64,000 nucleotides of DNA from Viola odorata (lineage: Eukaryota > Streptophyta > Magnoliopsida > Malpighiales > Violaceae): the NCBI GenBank assembly GCA_963691705.1, contig OY829539.1, positions 60,300,327 to 60,364,326 of the forward strand. Direction: 5' to 3'. The translations under genes were made by a program, and so were the position numbers. Below are positions 46,749 to 58,235 of this stretch, one piece after another. Numbering within the stretch: position 1 is the stretch's first letter; each line of letters opens with the position of its first letter. The notes under the pieces are model-generated. The model was given only the letters and a program-made list of their open reading frames with translations, was not told the origin of the DNA and made no database searches.

Positions 46749-48552
46749 AGTTCGAACAACCAATGTCGTGCCCTCGACAATAACAGAGGCGCTTCGTGGG
46801 AGGCAACCCACGTTCCTTTCCCTTTTTATTTCTACTTCACTTTTTATTTTTTAGAACTTTCTTGTGTGTGCCCTTCTCGCATTGAGGACAATGCGAAGCC
46901 TAAGTGTGGGGAGGGATTTATCTGTTATGTTTGCACTTGTTATTTTATTATTGCTTGACTGAATGTTTATCTTTCTGCTTATTGCATGAATGCGTGTTTT
47001 TCGGATTTTTCAAAACTTTTTCGGATTTTCATTTTTAGGATTTTGCTAGCTATTTCAGCACTGCCCAGTTTTTAAAACCTCTATGAATGGACACACTTTT
47101 GATCATTTGTGCACAAGTATGAACCACCAGCACCTTGTCTAGACCTAACTGTTCTCATTTTTGCATGCTGAACCTTATATCCATATCTAGGCCTAGACAT
47201 CAGTAGTCACAATAGCACCCTGTGAGCACTTGAGCTTCCATGCCTATTTATTTTCTTGTGTGATTAGGATGCTTTAGCTAGGCACTGGTTGTTCTTGCAT
47301 GATATCCCTGGGTATAGTCACTGTTAGACATAGGAAAGCTTAAATGTGACGAAAAAACCTCGCATCAATGTCTTTTTCTTTCTTTTCTCCCCCTCATTTC
47401 TCTTCTGTTTTCATGCCCCCAACGTCCCCCTTCTTTTCATATTCTTTCCTGACCATTTGTATTTTCTTGATCTTTTTCCTTGGCAGGTGAGGTAGCGATT
47501 ATTGAGGGTAACGTCGAGAGCTAGACACCCAAAGAACGCGCAGACAAGTTCAAGTGTGGGGAAGCAAACGAAAGCAAAAGTCTTCAGAGCAGAAAGCTAC
47601 AAGCAGAGATCTAGGGCAAGAAAAAGCAAAAGCTCGAAAGAGTTTCGAGCCCTAGATCATTCAAGCGATTCGAGCCCCCAAAACGTTCAAGTGTGGGGAA
47701 ACGAAAAAGAAGTCACCATCGATGCTGGAAGCAGTTTTGTAACTGCTTCGTGCCCCCCTCTCTTCAAAAAAGAAAAGAAAAGAATTAAAGAAAAAAGAAA
47801 AGAAAAGGGAAAACGAGAAAAAGAAAAAAATAGAATAAAAGAATCAGAATAAAAAGGAGAGGGGCATTAATCAAGCAAAAAGAGTATCCGCATCCGAAGC
47901 CTCAACAAGAACGTTTTCCTGCCCTTGAAAGAAGACCTCTGTCTAGCCCCCGAAACATCTCGTGCCCTCAATGAAAGTTGCCTTGCCACTTCGCCTTTTT
48001 CCTATGCCAGGGAATCCATCCAGGTTATATCTGGTCCTTTCTTTTCTTTCCTTCTTTTCTCCCCTCATTTCTCTTCTGTTCATCTCCTACTTCTCTCTTC
48101 CACATTTCTAGCTCATTCAATCCCTTTTCTTTCTTTTTGCTGATGCGTTATTTCTCCGATTGTTGATTGCCCATGCATGTGTTCTATAGTACTCGGATTG
48201 ATATGCAAGTTTGACTTTGTGTTGTGCTATGTGCATTTAGTTTTGAGCGTAAACACCTAGCCTTGTTTGTGAGTGTGAGTGCCATTTCATGTAGGATTTA
48301 TTAGGGGCCTGATCAACTACTAGTTTTCCTATTTGATTACTTCGTGAGGACTTCTGATTAAGGGTTGGACATGGGAAAGTTTAATCTTTAGGGTCGTTAC
48401 CCTTCTGATTTAATGCAGGTGTCTTCTAGGTGAAGATGAGTATGTGCGAAGTCTAGCTCGGTGCCGGTTTGTAATTGTGTGTCGATTAATTGTGTTTGTC
48501 TGTTTCTTGAGGTGATTTTCAGTTTTGTGAATGCTCGAGGGCGAGCATTAGG
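46749..48552 (+). other. Non-coding interior of the retrotransposon
   Basis: Contains GTGGGAGGCAACCCAC (46778), ATTGAGGACAATG (46881), three PPT-like AAGTGTGGGGA motifs (46902, 47552, 47689), an AAAAGAAAAG-rich tract (47765-47850) and TTCTTTTC runs. No domain recognised. Confidence 0.6.
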
Positions 48553-48568
48553 GCAGTGTGGGGATGTT
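48553..48568 (+). other. Polypurine tract
   Basis: GCAGTGTGGGGATG directly before the 3' LTR start at 48569. Confidence 0.75.
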
Positions 48569-50193
48569 TGATAGCACATTTCATTGTCTAGATTTTACCT
48601 TCTTTTCTAGCCCTTTCGGGGGCTTGATTCTACTATTTGACCCTTATTCCAATCTTTATTGCAGATCAGCGTCAATAGAAGGAAAAGATCGAAAAGAAGC
48701 ATTTTTGGAGTATTTCTGAGGATTTCAAGCTTCAAGGCCTAGAAGATCAGAATGTCGTCGAGCCCTCGAAAGCTAACCAGACCAGTGAGCATTCTCTAGC
48801 CCGGGATATCTCTGCAAAGCCAAAGAGACGAATCTTCAAAGATTCTCACGGGATTCCTTGCATATCTAGAAGATTCCAGAATATTCCAGCACGCTCCATG
48901 TGTTGTCACCCTCTCCCCTTAGCTGGAATTTGTCTTTTTGTAATCCCTTAGCTGGAATTTGTCTTCTTGTGGGTTAGGCCCTATATAAGCCTCTAGTTTT
49001 AGGGTTTGGACACAACATCACACTTTGTAAATATTTTTCCACTTTCTTCTTTTAGGAGCCGCCTCCTTTTCTCTCCTCCCTCTTTTGGGTGGTGGCTGAG
49101 GCATCCATTTCCAGCAGCCATTGAACTCAACCGGAGCTTTGCTCCGGCCGGTAACATTTTAATAGTTTTATTCTTCTTGTTCTTCTTTTATGCAATCTTC
49201 CTTTTCCTATTTTGTTTGTTTGTTTTGTGGTATGAGTAGCTAGATTTCCCCTTCTTAGCAGAGGTATTTTGAGGGTTGCATGGGTAGTTAAGAGGCCTAA
49301 ATGTGTTTAATATATTCTTATTGTTGTATTCGATTGTTTATCGGTTTCTTGTTAATTCGTCTAGGGCCAGATTAGTAGTCTGGCCAACTAGTATCTAGAC
49401 CTAGATGATTACCGTCATATTCCAGGGTTATACCTGACGCGAAGCCCTGGAATTTTAGCAGACACCTAGGGGAGGCAGCGCGAGAGGTCTCACCTAGGGG
49501 TAAACAACCGATTAGGGTATGTGATACGAGTCTGACAAGCTGAGCTGTCGCGCCCTAGATCTGTCTTACCTCCCCTTCATGGGCGTTCTGAATTTAGCCT
49601 CCCTACTTCGAGCCCGTGACAGGCCGGACGGTCAAGGCTGCCTTTTGATGACAAGAGAGGTAGCTGGGAGGATGGCTGAATGTCAAGGTCACCTCATATG
49701 TGGAAACGGGGGGTGACTTTTATCTAAGAAGGTAAGCAGGGGATGCGGTGTGGAAACGCGGTCCCTATAGCATATCTATGGCATAGGAATAGAATATTTC
49801 TGCGCCGATGATTTTCTAGCCCTGGAAGCAACCCGATAATGTCCTTTGCTAAGATATCTTCTCTTCTGACTTTATTTCTTTATTTGATTTCTGTTTGCAT
49901 GTCGTGCCCTTGATTGTGTTTTACTTTCGTGCCCTTGATTGTGTTTTACTTTCGTGCCCTAGATTACTGTTTTTATTAGTTAGCTTGTTAGCCCATCTCT
50001 ATCTTGGTTAACTAGATTAACCAACCAAATCCCCCCATTGTTTCTTTTATTGTTTTACTTTATATCTGGACCTGTCTAGTGTATGTCTTCACCTTTCTCT
50101 GTGGATCGAACCTCTTGCCACTGTCTTCAATCCTTTTTGTTGCAGGTGATAAGTTGTAATTATTTGATCGTGCCCTCGACAAGCACGCCATCA
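48569..50193 (+). repeat. 3' LTR
   Basis: 1,625 bp, almost identical to the 5' LTR (offset 4,739); ends CCATCA before target duplication TTACC. Confidence 0.93.
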
Positions 50194-50198
50194 TTACC

Positions 50199-50941
50199 CA
50201 TTTGTTTTAATTTCTTTTTCTTTTGAGTTAAATGCCATATCAGTGGATGGCATACTCAGTTCGGGTTAACTGCCAATGCTGGACATATTCAGAGTTCCCT
50301 GAATCAATTGTACCTTTAGGTCTGAAGTAAGGCCAGAAGAAGGAAGGGATTTTCGTTTTGAGAGGCTTTGGATTGAAATTAAAAATATTTTTTAATATTA
50401 TCTGATGTATAAAAAAAATAGACACATATCTATTAATTATTGGATGGGTATATCAATTTTCATTTTTGAATTAGCATCCCTGCCACCTCTAGAACAGCCA
50501 AGAATTTTTCCCTGTCATGGATGATGAAAAAGAAGATGTTAGAATTTATTAAAAATGTAAAAGAATGTTACTGGTCCTTTTAAAAAGCAAATGATTGTGA
50601 AATAGTGGAAGGTCAGGATCTCTCCTTTCTTTTTATTTTCCTTCTTTAATTTTGTTTTTTTCTGTGTGAAAGTTTTGTATGGCAAGTTGTGTCATGAGCT
50701 AAGAAAACAACAAAATTATAGATGGTTAGACGTTTTCCCCAAAACATGCTGTCACAGTACTACATCTACTTTCTTCTTCTTTGTGAGCTTGAGGTGGGTG
50801 TTTTGATTGGTTGAAATATTTGTCGGAATTAGGTTTAGTGTTGTCTGAATATTAAATGTATCTAATAATTTCTCATTTTAACGAGTCCTAAAATAGTTAG
50901 GCAGTAGCAATCATAAGAAATAGGCCAACACACGTGCAAGA
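50199..50941. other. Flank between retrotransposon and hAT element
   Basis: Original downstream flank of the GPAA1 remnant; AT-rich, no gene recognised. Confidence 0.45.
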
Positions 50942-50949
50942 GTAAGAAC

Positions 50950-53016
50950 CAGTGTTATCAGAACCGGACCGAACAGAGAACCGGAAATGGAAATTTGGTG
51001 GTTCAACCGGGTTCGACCGGATTGTAGTTGCTGGTCCGTCCGGAACCGTTCACTCATTAAACCGGCAAATCTTAGACTAAAAAACCGGATTAAACCGGCT
51101 GGTTTTTTTACTGTAGCATTTTATAATATATAAAAATAAAGTTCTAATATATCAAAATAAAGTATATCAAGTAGATCAAAAGTTGAAAATAAAGAAACTA
51201 TTTAACATTCAAATGAAACTTAAATATTCCAATTACAAAATAAAGAAACAATCCAACATTCAAACACTTAAATATTCATACACACTTAATTATCCAAATT
51301 ACAAAATAAAGAAACAATCCAACATTCAAATGAAATCATTCTCAAAGTTTAAAAACCTAAATATTCAAATTACAACAAAATTAATTCCATGGATTGGTTT
51401 CAGGTTGAGAGGTCGAGCCACTAGTGTTGTCGAAAATGTCTTGAACAAAAAATCCGCTTTCATTTCCTTCATCTTCATCATTGTCATCATCAAGCATATT
51501 TTGTAGGTTCAACTCTAGTATTATCAAATAAAACATAAAAATAAAATTTATGTTTATTTAATGCCCACAACTCTAGTATTTTGTAGCCTAAACAATTTTT
51601 TTTGATCACTTTCATGTCATTAATGAAGGATTCTTGCCGTTTGGTTATGTTCTTTATACGATCACTTCTCAAAGTGTAATTGCTTCACGTCATGATTAAA
51701 CTATAAGTTTAACTTTAAAAAAATACATTATGCTTAATTTTTTTTTATAAAAATACATTGGCAACGAATTCTTCAATTTATTTTATTTTTTTATTATTTT
51801 TAATTATAAAATATTTTATTATATTAATTAATTATATCTGTATTTTTTTAATATAAAATGGATTAATTGTTTGGAGCAAATAGATTAGGAAACTGAACTT
51901 TGAAATTGAAATATAAATATATATTCTAATATTAATGAAAATAATGAATATTTTTTTAATAATAATTTAATTGTAGTTGCTCCACTTGTGTAGCATGTCG
52001 TTGAGATGAAAACGACATGAATGAACAAACGACATGTCAGTGAACGTAACTAGATCATCCATCAGTTTTTTCTTCCTCTACCTTCTCCGCCTCCATCCTC
52101 ATAAACCCCCAAATTCCAAACTCCAGGGTTTTTCTTCTTCTTCCATATCTCACTAATTAACCTCTTTTCTGGTATATTTTCCTTCGTTTTCTCCACAATC
52201 CAATTGAATCCCCAATCTCTCTATCCTCCAACCTTAATTCCCATTTCAGTAAAATGCAATCTCTTTCCAGAACCTTAATTGGGCGCTCCCAGAACATTTC
52301 TTCCTGCTTTAACTCCACCAGACATCATTTCTTAACCACCCCAGTAGTCAACAAAATCCGATCCAAACGACACAACGGGACTGCTGCAATACGGTCACTC
52401 CATGTTTATTTAATGCCCAAAATCCTTCAAAATTTTAATTCCCTTTCCACCCACATAATTCATACAGTCCACTGACATAGAGTTATAAGAAAGAAATTTG
52501 CTAAAGAGAACGGACCTGTCGCCGTCACTATCGCCTGTCGCTGTCGCCTGCAGCCGCTCGCCGCCGCTCACTGCTGCTCGCCGCTGCTGCTGCTGTCTAG
52601 GGTTTGGGTTTTTGGTTCGTTCGTGGTGGCTGCTGCTGTCTTTCAAAACAAAAGAGAGGAAATTCAATCAAATACAGGGAAGGAAAAGAAACAATTCGAG
52701 AAAGAGAAGAGGGACTTAAGTGATGAAAGAAAACGACGGCGTTTTCTAGCCCATAGTGGGCTCAAGGCCCGTGCCAAAACGGCTGTCGTTTAGGGCCATG
52801 GGCCTTGCCAAAACAACGCCGTTTTGGCAAGTGATCAAACCGGACAGTTTGGTCAAAAACCGGCCGGTTTACCGGTTGGCTAAAAACCGGCTAGTTCTTC
52901 CGGTCCGACCTGGGTCAGTGGGCAATCCGGTCCGAAAGCTGAATCGGACCGGAAACATGAAAATGGCCGGTTGAACCGGACGGACCGGCCGGTCCGGTCC
53001 GGTTCTGATAACCAGG
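50950..53016. mobile_element. Non-autonomous hAT element (CAGTGTTATCAG family), copy 2
   Basis: Left CAGTGTTATCAGAACCGG and inverted right CCTGGTTATCAGAACCGG; flanks GTAAGAAC (50942-50949) and GTAAGAAT (53017-53024) match 7 of 8. Left subterminal AACCGGGTTCGACCGGATTG is shared with copy 1 (8587-9931). Several CAATCCAACATTCAAA repeats near 51190-51330. The interior differs from copy 1 and contains leader-like and N-terminal coding-like sequence. Confidence 0.88.
52254..52475 (+). CDS. Captured N-terminal coding fragment, presequence-like
   Basis: ATG in good context after a TC-rich leader (CTTCTTCTTCCATATCTC). It reads MQSLSRTLIGRSQNISSCFN then STRHHFLTTPVVNKIRSKRH: Arg/Ser-rich, almost without acidic residues, like a mitochondrial targeting sequence. 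After about residue 50 the frame runs into AT-rich DNA and stops. I do not recognise the parent gene. It lies wholly inside the hAT element, so it is probably a captured first exon, not an independent gene. Confidence 0.4.
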   Translation: MQSLSRTLIGRSQNISSCFNSTRHHFLTTPVVNKIRSKRHNGTAAIRSLHVYLMPKILQNFNSLSTHIIHTVH

Positions 53017-53024
53017 GTAAGAAT

Positions 53025-54259
53025 ACCCTTCCGGAAAAAAACAGCCTAGCCCCTCAACATCAGCATTTAGAAACGGCAGGAAATATGATAGAAATTCTTC
53101 AATTAAAATTTTGAAATTATGATTAACAAAAAGAAAGATTCGATACAAAAAAAAACCTTCTGAGTAAAAGGAAGCAATAATTTAAGATTTTAAATTGGAG
53201 GTTTGTAAATGGGGGAAAAAATAGTAGAAACCTCCTTTTGCAATCGAACTCTGAAAAAATCTCTCAATTTTCTTTTTTCAATAAAAAATAAAAAATTGTG
53301 TTTACTTCGTACTAAATGTAAAAAATTTCAAATTTTAAAAACTGAAAAATGTGTTTATTTCATACTAATTTCCAAAATTTTGAAAAATAAAAACTACAAT
53401 TTTATTCCAACAACTTATTTTTTCTTAGCGTTTCTCGGTCAGGTATAGATGGACAGGTGCCTAACAAATGCAAACCCTCAACATTTCCTTAGCGTTTCTC
53501 GGTCAGGTAATATAAAAGAAAATTCTGATTATTAATTTGTGATAAAAGACAAATTCAAAAGTTATATACTATTCTCAATTTTTTTATTTCAATATGTATA
53601 CAAAGACTACTTAACTAATAAAATTGTTACATATGACAATGAATGGATATACATGTAATAATTTTATTAATTAGATGATCGAGTATTCAAAAGTGTGACT
53701 ATTTCCGTTAAAATATAAACCCATCCCAAAAATACGAATTTACAACAAGCAAGTTCGGCCCAATAAAGAAGAAAGAAAGATCATTTATTTTATTTCACGG
53801 ACTAGTTCGTTTAAATACTCTCAATTTCTAAAATTGGAATTTGAATCAAGAGTGAATAAAGTTTTTTACTAATACAAAAGGTAATTATTATTATTATTTG
53901 GGTAATTTTCGGTGTACACACTGTACAGTCAGCAAATTAAGAATAAATGGTAAGGATAGTCGCTCTAGGAAATTAATTGTCCATTTATACGGATTAAGTG
54001 ATTGGCTTACATTAAATGTGAGTAGTTAGTAGTTATTTATTTAAAAAATTATTATTAACCAATCACTTGGTAACGACGGACAATTACTCAAAATGACTGT
54101 CTATATGATTCCTATCATATAAATTGCAAGGTTATTTTAAAACTTCTACTAAAAAAAGAAGGTTATTTCAATATCATACATTAGTAGCGTAAAAATATAG
54201 TAAACACTAAAAAAAAATATAAAACTTATTAGAATTAATTTTTAAATTGTTGGGATATT
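53025..54259. other. AT-rich stretch, no gene; short direct repeat
   Basis: TTAGCGTTTCTCGGTCAGGTA occurs twice (about 53427 and 53491). Nothing coding recognised. Confidence 0.5.
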
Positions 54260-54264
54260 GGAGG

Positions 54265-55477
54265 TGATAAAACGGCCTAGAGGGGGGGTGAATAGGCAAA
54301 TAAAATTCTAACACAAATAGTAAGGAAATATGAGTGCGGAAATAGAATGTAAAAACACAAGGATATATAGTGGTTCCAATTCCTCAATGAATTGTACTCC
54401 ACTACCTAAGAGCTTCACCCTTAGGATTTTGAACAACGAACACTTCGTTATTTACCTTGAGTTTTTACGGGTTCAACTCAAACCTTACACCTTGGTTTTT
54501 TCGGGCTCAACCAATAAACCTATCACCTTGGTTTTTGCGGGCTTAACCAATAAACCTTACACTTGGTTTTTGCTAAGGGCTCAACCAAACCTTACACTTG
54601 GTTTTTGCTAAGGCTCAACCACAACCTATCACAATCAAGATTACTTGACAAGAGAAATGTTAAATGGCAACACAAATTGGTGTACAAATAAACTATGTAT
54701 GATTCAATAATCAACACCAATAAATGAACAAGAATACCTCAAAGTTACCTCAAGAAGAAACCCAAAACAAGCTGGACAAAGTGACGCAAGAAGGATTGAA
54801 ATAGTTGTGAAAATACTTGCGTTGTAAAAACTGATTTTGTAAGCTTGTAAAAGTAATTTAGTGTTTGGAAGTTTGTAAGAGCTTTCTTGTTTCTTGTTAT
54901 TTAGTAACTCATCTTAGATGAGTATTTATAGTGTAAAATGAGTAGAGGCTCATCCATGAAGGAAGGAGCCAAAAACTAGCCGTTTGCTACAGTGAAAAAT
55001 ATAACCGTTGCTACAGTGAAAAACTATCCGTTGCTACAGTGAGTCTATCCGTTGCTACAGTGAAACTATCCGTTGCTACAGTAAGTCTATCCGTTGCTAC
55101 GGTGAAACTATTCGTTCCCGTTGCTACAGTAAGACTTCCCGTTGCTACAGTGAGTTTATCCATTGCTACAGTGAAACTCTCCGTTGCTACAGTGAAATCA
55201 AAAACTCTTTTTCCAAAATTTATTTTTCGTGTAAAAAATCTTTTGACACTTTTCTTGAGGTATAATTGAACATAAATCAAGTGTTAACTAGAATCATACT
55301 TACATGTTTATAGCCCTAATGTACACTTGATCTTGAGCTTGCGAATAATAGATTTGTTGCCTCTTTTGTTTGTTCGTCGCAAACTACACACACTTTAACT
55401 TAAAATTGCATTAGTATAGTAATTAGTTTGTGTGTCTTAAATCATCAAAATAAGAGTAAGTTGCCCTTGGGCTAACA
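54265..55477 (-). repeat. 3' LTR of the copia-like element
   Basis: 1,213 bp. I count about nine substitutions plus two 4-base indels against the other LTR. Contains a CTTGGTTTTTGC...CTCAACCA repeat of about 40 bp (54480-54620) and the TTGCTACAGTGA minisatellite. Confidence 0.9.
54980..55196. repeat. GTTGCTACAGTGA minisatellite in LTR
   Basis: About ten units of CCGTTGCTACAGTGAAACTA, period 20-27, present at the same place in both LTRs. Open in frames of both strands (SVATVK one way, FTVATD the other). Confidence 0.88.
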
Positions 55478-55495
55478 ATCTCCCCCTTTTTGATG
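55478..55495 (-). other. Polypurine tract of the copia-like element
   Basis: Minus strand AAAAAGGGGGAGAT directly before the 3' LTR start TGTTAG. Confidence 0.85.
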
Positions 55496-56122
55496 ATGAC
55501 AACCACAAACCAATTTGAAATCAAATTAAACTTGCAATTTGAAATTAAAGCTAAATGGAGTAAACTTACATCTCCTATCTTTGCCAAAGAAATGCTCCCC
55601 CTACATAAAATATTAGTTGCACATAGAGCATAGCAAAGATTTAAAGTTTTGCTCCCCCTTAATTTCTTACACCTTACATTCAGCTCAATCTTATAACTTT
55701 CTCCCCCTTAACATTCTCCAAATTGTAATACTTTCTCCCCCTTTGTCAACAACAAAAAGGGTAAAAATAAAATGAGGGATATTCTATTAAGATCAAGCGA
55801 AGAGTAATAAAGGAGCAAGTAAAGATCAAATCCAAAAGTACTTTAACAAGTATTAAGTTCAAATATTTATCCAATCCAAGAGTCAAAATACAAATATGAA
55901 TAATAAGATTATAAAGATGGATAATCTAAAAATGCATAATTAAAATAGAATTTTTATTCAACAAATGTGTCACGTTACACGAAACGTAGAGAACATTTAG
56001 AACATGGAAAATACTCAAGAACCAAGCCTAATTAAAATTCCTTCATAAAGGAATATTACAACGCTTATTCAACCTAAAAGAAAGCATTACAAAGCATGAG
56101 TGCAAATATTACAAGGATGTGA

Positions 56123-56293
56123 TCAAAGATGACATTGAGGTGAAGGGCAATCACATGGAGGGCAATGACACTTAGGGCAAACGAACAAGTCGACATTCTT
56201 TGGACAATTTTGCATGATGAGAAAGGGAAAAACAAAGAGAGAAATCATCAATGCCAAAATTGCCAACATCATCCTCATTTCAAACGATAACAT
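56123..56293 (-). CDS. 56-aa membrane-anchored Cys-rich ORF inside the retrotransposon
   Basis: ATG at 56293. The first half is hydrophobic (MRMMLAILALMISLFVFPFL, one span or uncleaved signal anchor). The second half has seven cysteines with the core CPKCHCPPCDCPSPQC. It is on the sense strand of the element, between the gag-like ORF and the 3' LTR, where SIRE-type elements may carry an extra envelope-like ORF. The Cys pattern resembles CPPCxCDCP motifs of some small plant membrane proteins, but no family can be assigned. It may be captured host sequence, an element-encoded micropeptide, or chance. Confidence 0.4.
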   Translation of the reverse strand: MLSFEMRMMLAILALMISLFVFPFLIMQNCPKNVDLFVCPKCHCPPCDCPSPQCHL

Positions 56294-57139
56294 TTTGAAA
56301 GTCCGAAAGAAATTGAAGGATAGACTCTCGGTTTGAGAATTTTGGATATCTCTATAGGTGTAATCGAAGGAAAATTTAAACAAAAAAATTGACGGCTTAA
56401 GGTCTGTGAATTACAGCTCGAGGATATGCAATGTCGTTGACTATTATGCCCAACGCATGCAAACGAAGAGATCAAACAAAGTTTAGTAGAATTTGGTCAA
56501 GATTTGTATAGATTTTGAAGAGAAAATCTTCCAAAAAGTACTCTAATCATTTGACTCATAAAAATATCACATCAATTTGATTTCCTCAATGATCAATCAC
56601 ATGAACAAAAGCATACATGCATAGAAAAAAATAGTTCTAACTAAACACGTATATGCACAAGCAAACAAAACAATTTTCGGTAATTTATAGCACATATGAT
56701 TATGGATTTTAATAACTACCATAATCATTTAACACACGTATATTCATCAGATAAATATTGACATAAAAAATAAGAGTTCAAGGAATACCGATTGCGATTT
56801 TTCAACATGTCTAGTTCTTGCTATTTCAACCAAATAGCTTCAATATTTGCAATCGAGCGAAGCCCATCAAAATCAATGCGGCTCGAGGTGGTAATTCCCT
56901 TGGGCTACCATTCAAACTAAATTCCTACAAGAACAATTCTTTCTAGCCAAATTTATGAGAATTTATACTTGAACAAATGATTAATGTTAGCAATAAAATC
57001 AATCATATATATATATATCATATTTATTGCCAAAATTACCAAAAGGGTGAGCTTCGATTCATCACCCGACTTGTGCCACGAATACCCTAAATATATTTCA
57101 TTTATCAGCATTGGGTTTCTGGCACTACTACAAAACAAA

Positions 57140-58177
57140 CTAGTTAGTTTTAGGAACCCAAACACGTTTGGGTCCTTCCTTAGCAAATGCACTCTTTTGT
57201 GCCCACATTTGTTTTGCATAAATAAATCCTTTACGAATAAAGCAAAAATATGCCAAATGACCATTCTTATGACAATAATCACATTTAAATAAAGGTCTAG
57301 CATGTGAGTGATTTGAAGAACTAGCATGGTTACAATTTCTTGCCTTAACAAAAGATGTTTTAGAATTACTCATGCAAGTAGAATTATCAAATCCAATTCC
57401 TCTGGTATCACCATCTTTCTTAAGATCATTTATGCAATCATGGTGACTTAGTTTGCTTTGGACAGATTTTGCTAGTGTAGTCTCAAGATGTTTAATCTTT
57501 ACTTTTAACTCTACAACCTCCTTGGTGGAATTTGCACAAATATCACATGTAGAGTTTTTCTTTCCACTAGCAATTTCAAGTAATTTATTCTTATCTCTAG
57601 TTTCAGCCAAAGCAACTCTTAAATCTTCATTGTAATTTTTCAAAAAATCATTTTCCTCTTTTAAACATTGGTTGGATTTCTCTAAATCAACAATCTCCTT
57701 CTTAAAATTGTCCAACTCACTAACATCCTTTTTAATGCTTTCTAATTGCTTAGCAAGCTTTAAATTCTTTTCAATTACTAAATCATAGGATGTAAATAAT
57801 TCATTAAAACTCATTTTCAATTCATCAAAAGTGATAACATCATCACAAGAATTGAAGGAGTTTACCTCAATATTACTTTGCCCGATAAAGCAATAATCCA
57901 TGCTGCCATTTGAGGTAGAGGTGGATGTTGGTGAAGAGCTCCTTTGATAAGCTTCAGTATCTTCATAGCTTATGACTTTGGAATAGTGTTCACCATCACT
58001 TCTCCAATCCTTCTTTCTTGAATCCGAATTTACGAACTCAAGAAAAATAGTGATGAAGTGGGCAAGAGATTCTTCGTCTTGAACATCAAAAAAGGTTTTC
58101 AACCTTGTCTTCCAATGTCGGAAATTTTTGCTATCAAGGTATAGTGAATGGTTGCGCACAGCACCCTCTTTGGCCAT
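57140..58177 (-). CDS. gag: gag-like polyprotein of the copia-like element, internally deleted (345 aa)
   Basis: ATG follows the PBS by about 40 bases. The start MAKEGAVRNHSLYLDSKNFRHW resembles the beginning of SIRE-type Gag, but the capsid-like middle is mostly missing: the sequence jumps from KTFFDVQDEE to a linker with DSRKKDWRSDGEHYSK. Residues about 120-245 form a long coiled coil (LKLAKQLESIKKDVSELDNF and on). A CCHC nucleocapsid knuckle follows, CDYCHKNGHLAYFC (C-X2-C-X4-H-X4-C), then KRVWVPKTN*. In autonomous relatives the frame continues into protease and pol; here it stops. It could still bind RNA through the knuckle, but capsid assembly looks doubtful. Confidence 0.8.
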   Translation of the reverse strand: MAKEGAVRNHSLYLDSKNFRHWKTRLKTFFDVQDEESLAHFITIFLEFVNSDSRKKDWRSDGEHYSKVISYEDTEAYQRSSSPTSTSTSNGSMDYCFIGQSNIEVNSFNSCDDVITFDELKMSFNELFTSYDLVIEKNLKLAKQLESIKKDVSELDNFKKEIVDLEKSNQCLKEENDFLKNYNEDLRVALAETRDKNKLLEIASGKKNSTCDICANSTKEVVELKVKIKHLETTLAKSVQSKLSHHDCINDLKKDGDTRGIGFDNSTCMSNSKTSFVKARNCNHASSSNHSHARPLFKCDYCHKNGHLAYFCFIRKGFIYAKQMWAQKSAFAKEGPKRVWVPKTN

Positions 58178-58218
58178 ATGATCTTTCTCTTGAGGTGATT
58201 AAACCTACAAAACAAGAA

Positions 58219-58235
58219 CCAAGCTCCGCTACCAA
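58219..58235 (-). other. Primer binding site-like sequence
   Basis: Minus strand TTGGTAGCGGAGCTTGG directly after the 5' LTR, a variant of the initiator-Met type TGGTATCAGAGC. Confidence 0.65.

Larger units (their letters stand above)
43830..50193 (+). mobile_element. Young non-autonomous LTR retrotransposon (6.4 kb, tRNA-Asp primed)
   Basis: Two LTRs (43830-45455, 48569-50193), TGATAG...CCATCA ends, and a perfect 5-bp target duplication TTACC (43825-43829 and 50194-50198). PBS complementary to tRNA-Asp, a PPT before the 3' LTR, and a 3.1-kb interior. One long ORF of unknown role and a 3' part with GTGGGAGGCAACCCAC and ATTGAGGACAATG, motifs common in Athila-type Ty3 elements. No protease, RT, RNase H or integrase. 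Inserted 85 bp downstream of the GPAA1 stop. Confidence 0.95.

Noticed and set aside
55039..55269. ORFs of repeated SVATVK and FTVATD on opposite strands, also at 58950-59219
   Set aside because: They are translations of the LTR minisatellite in both directions, not genes.
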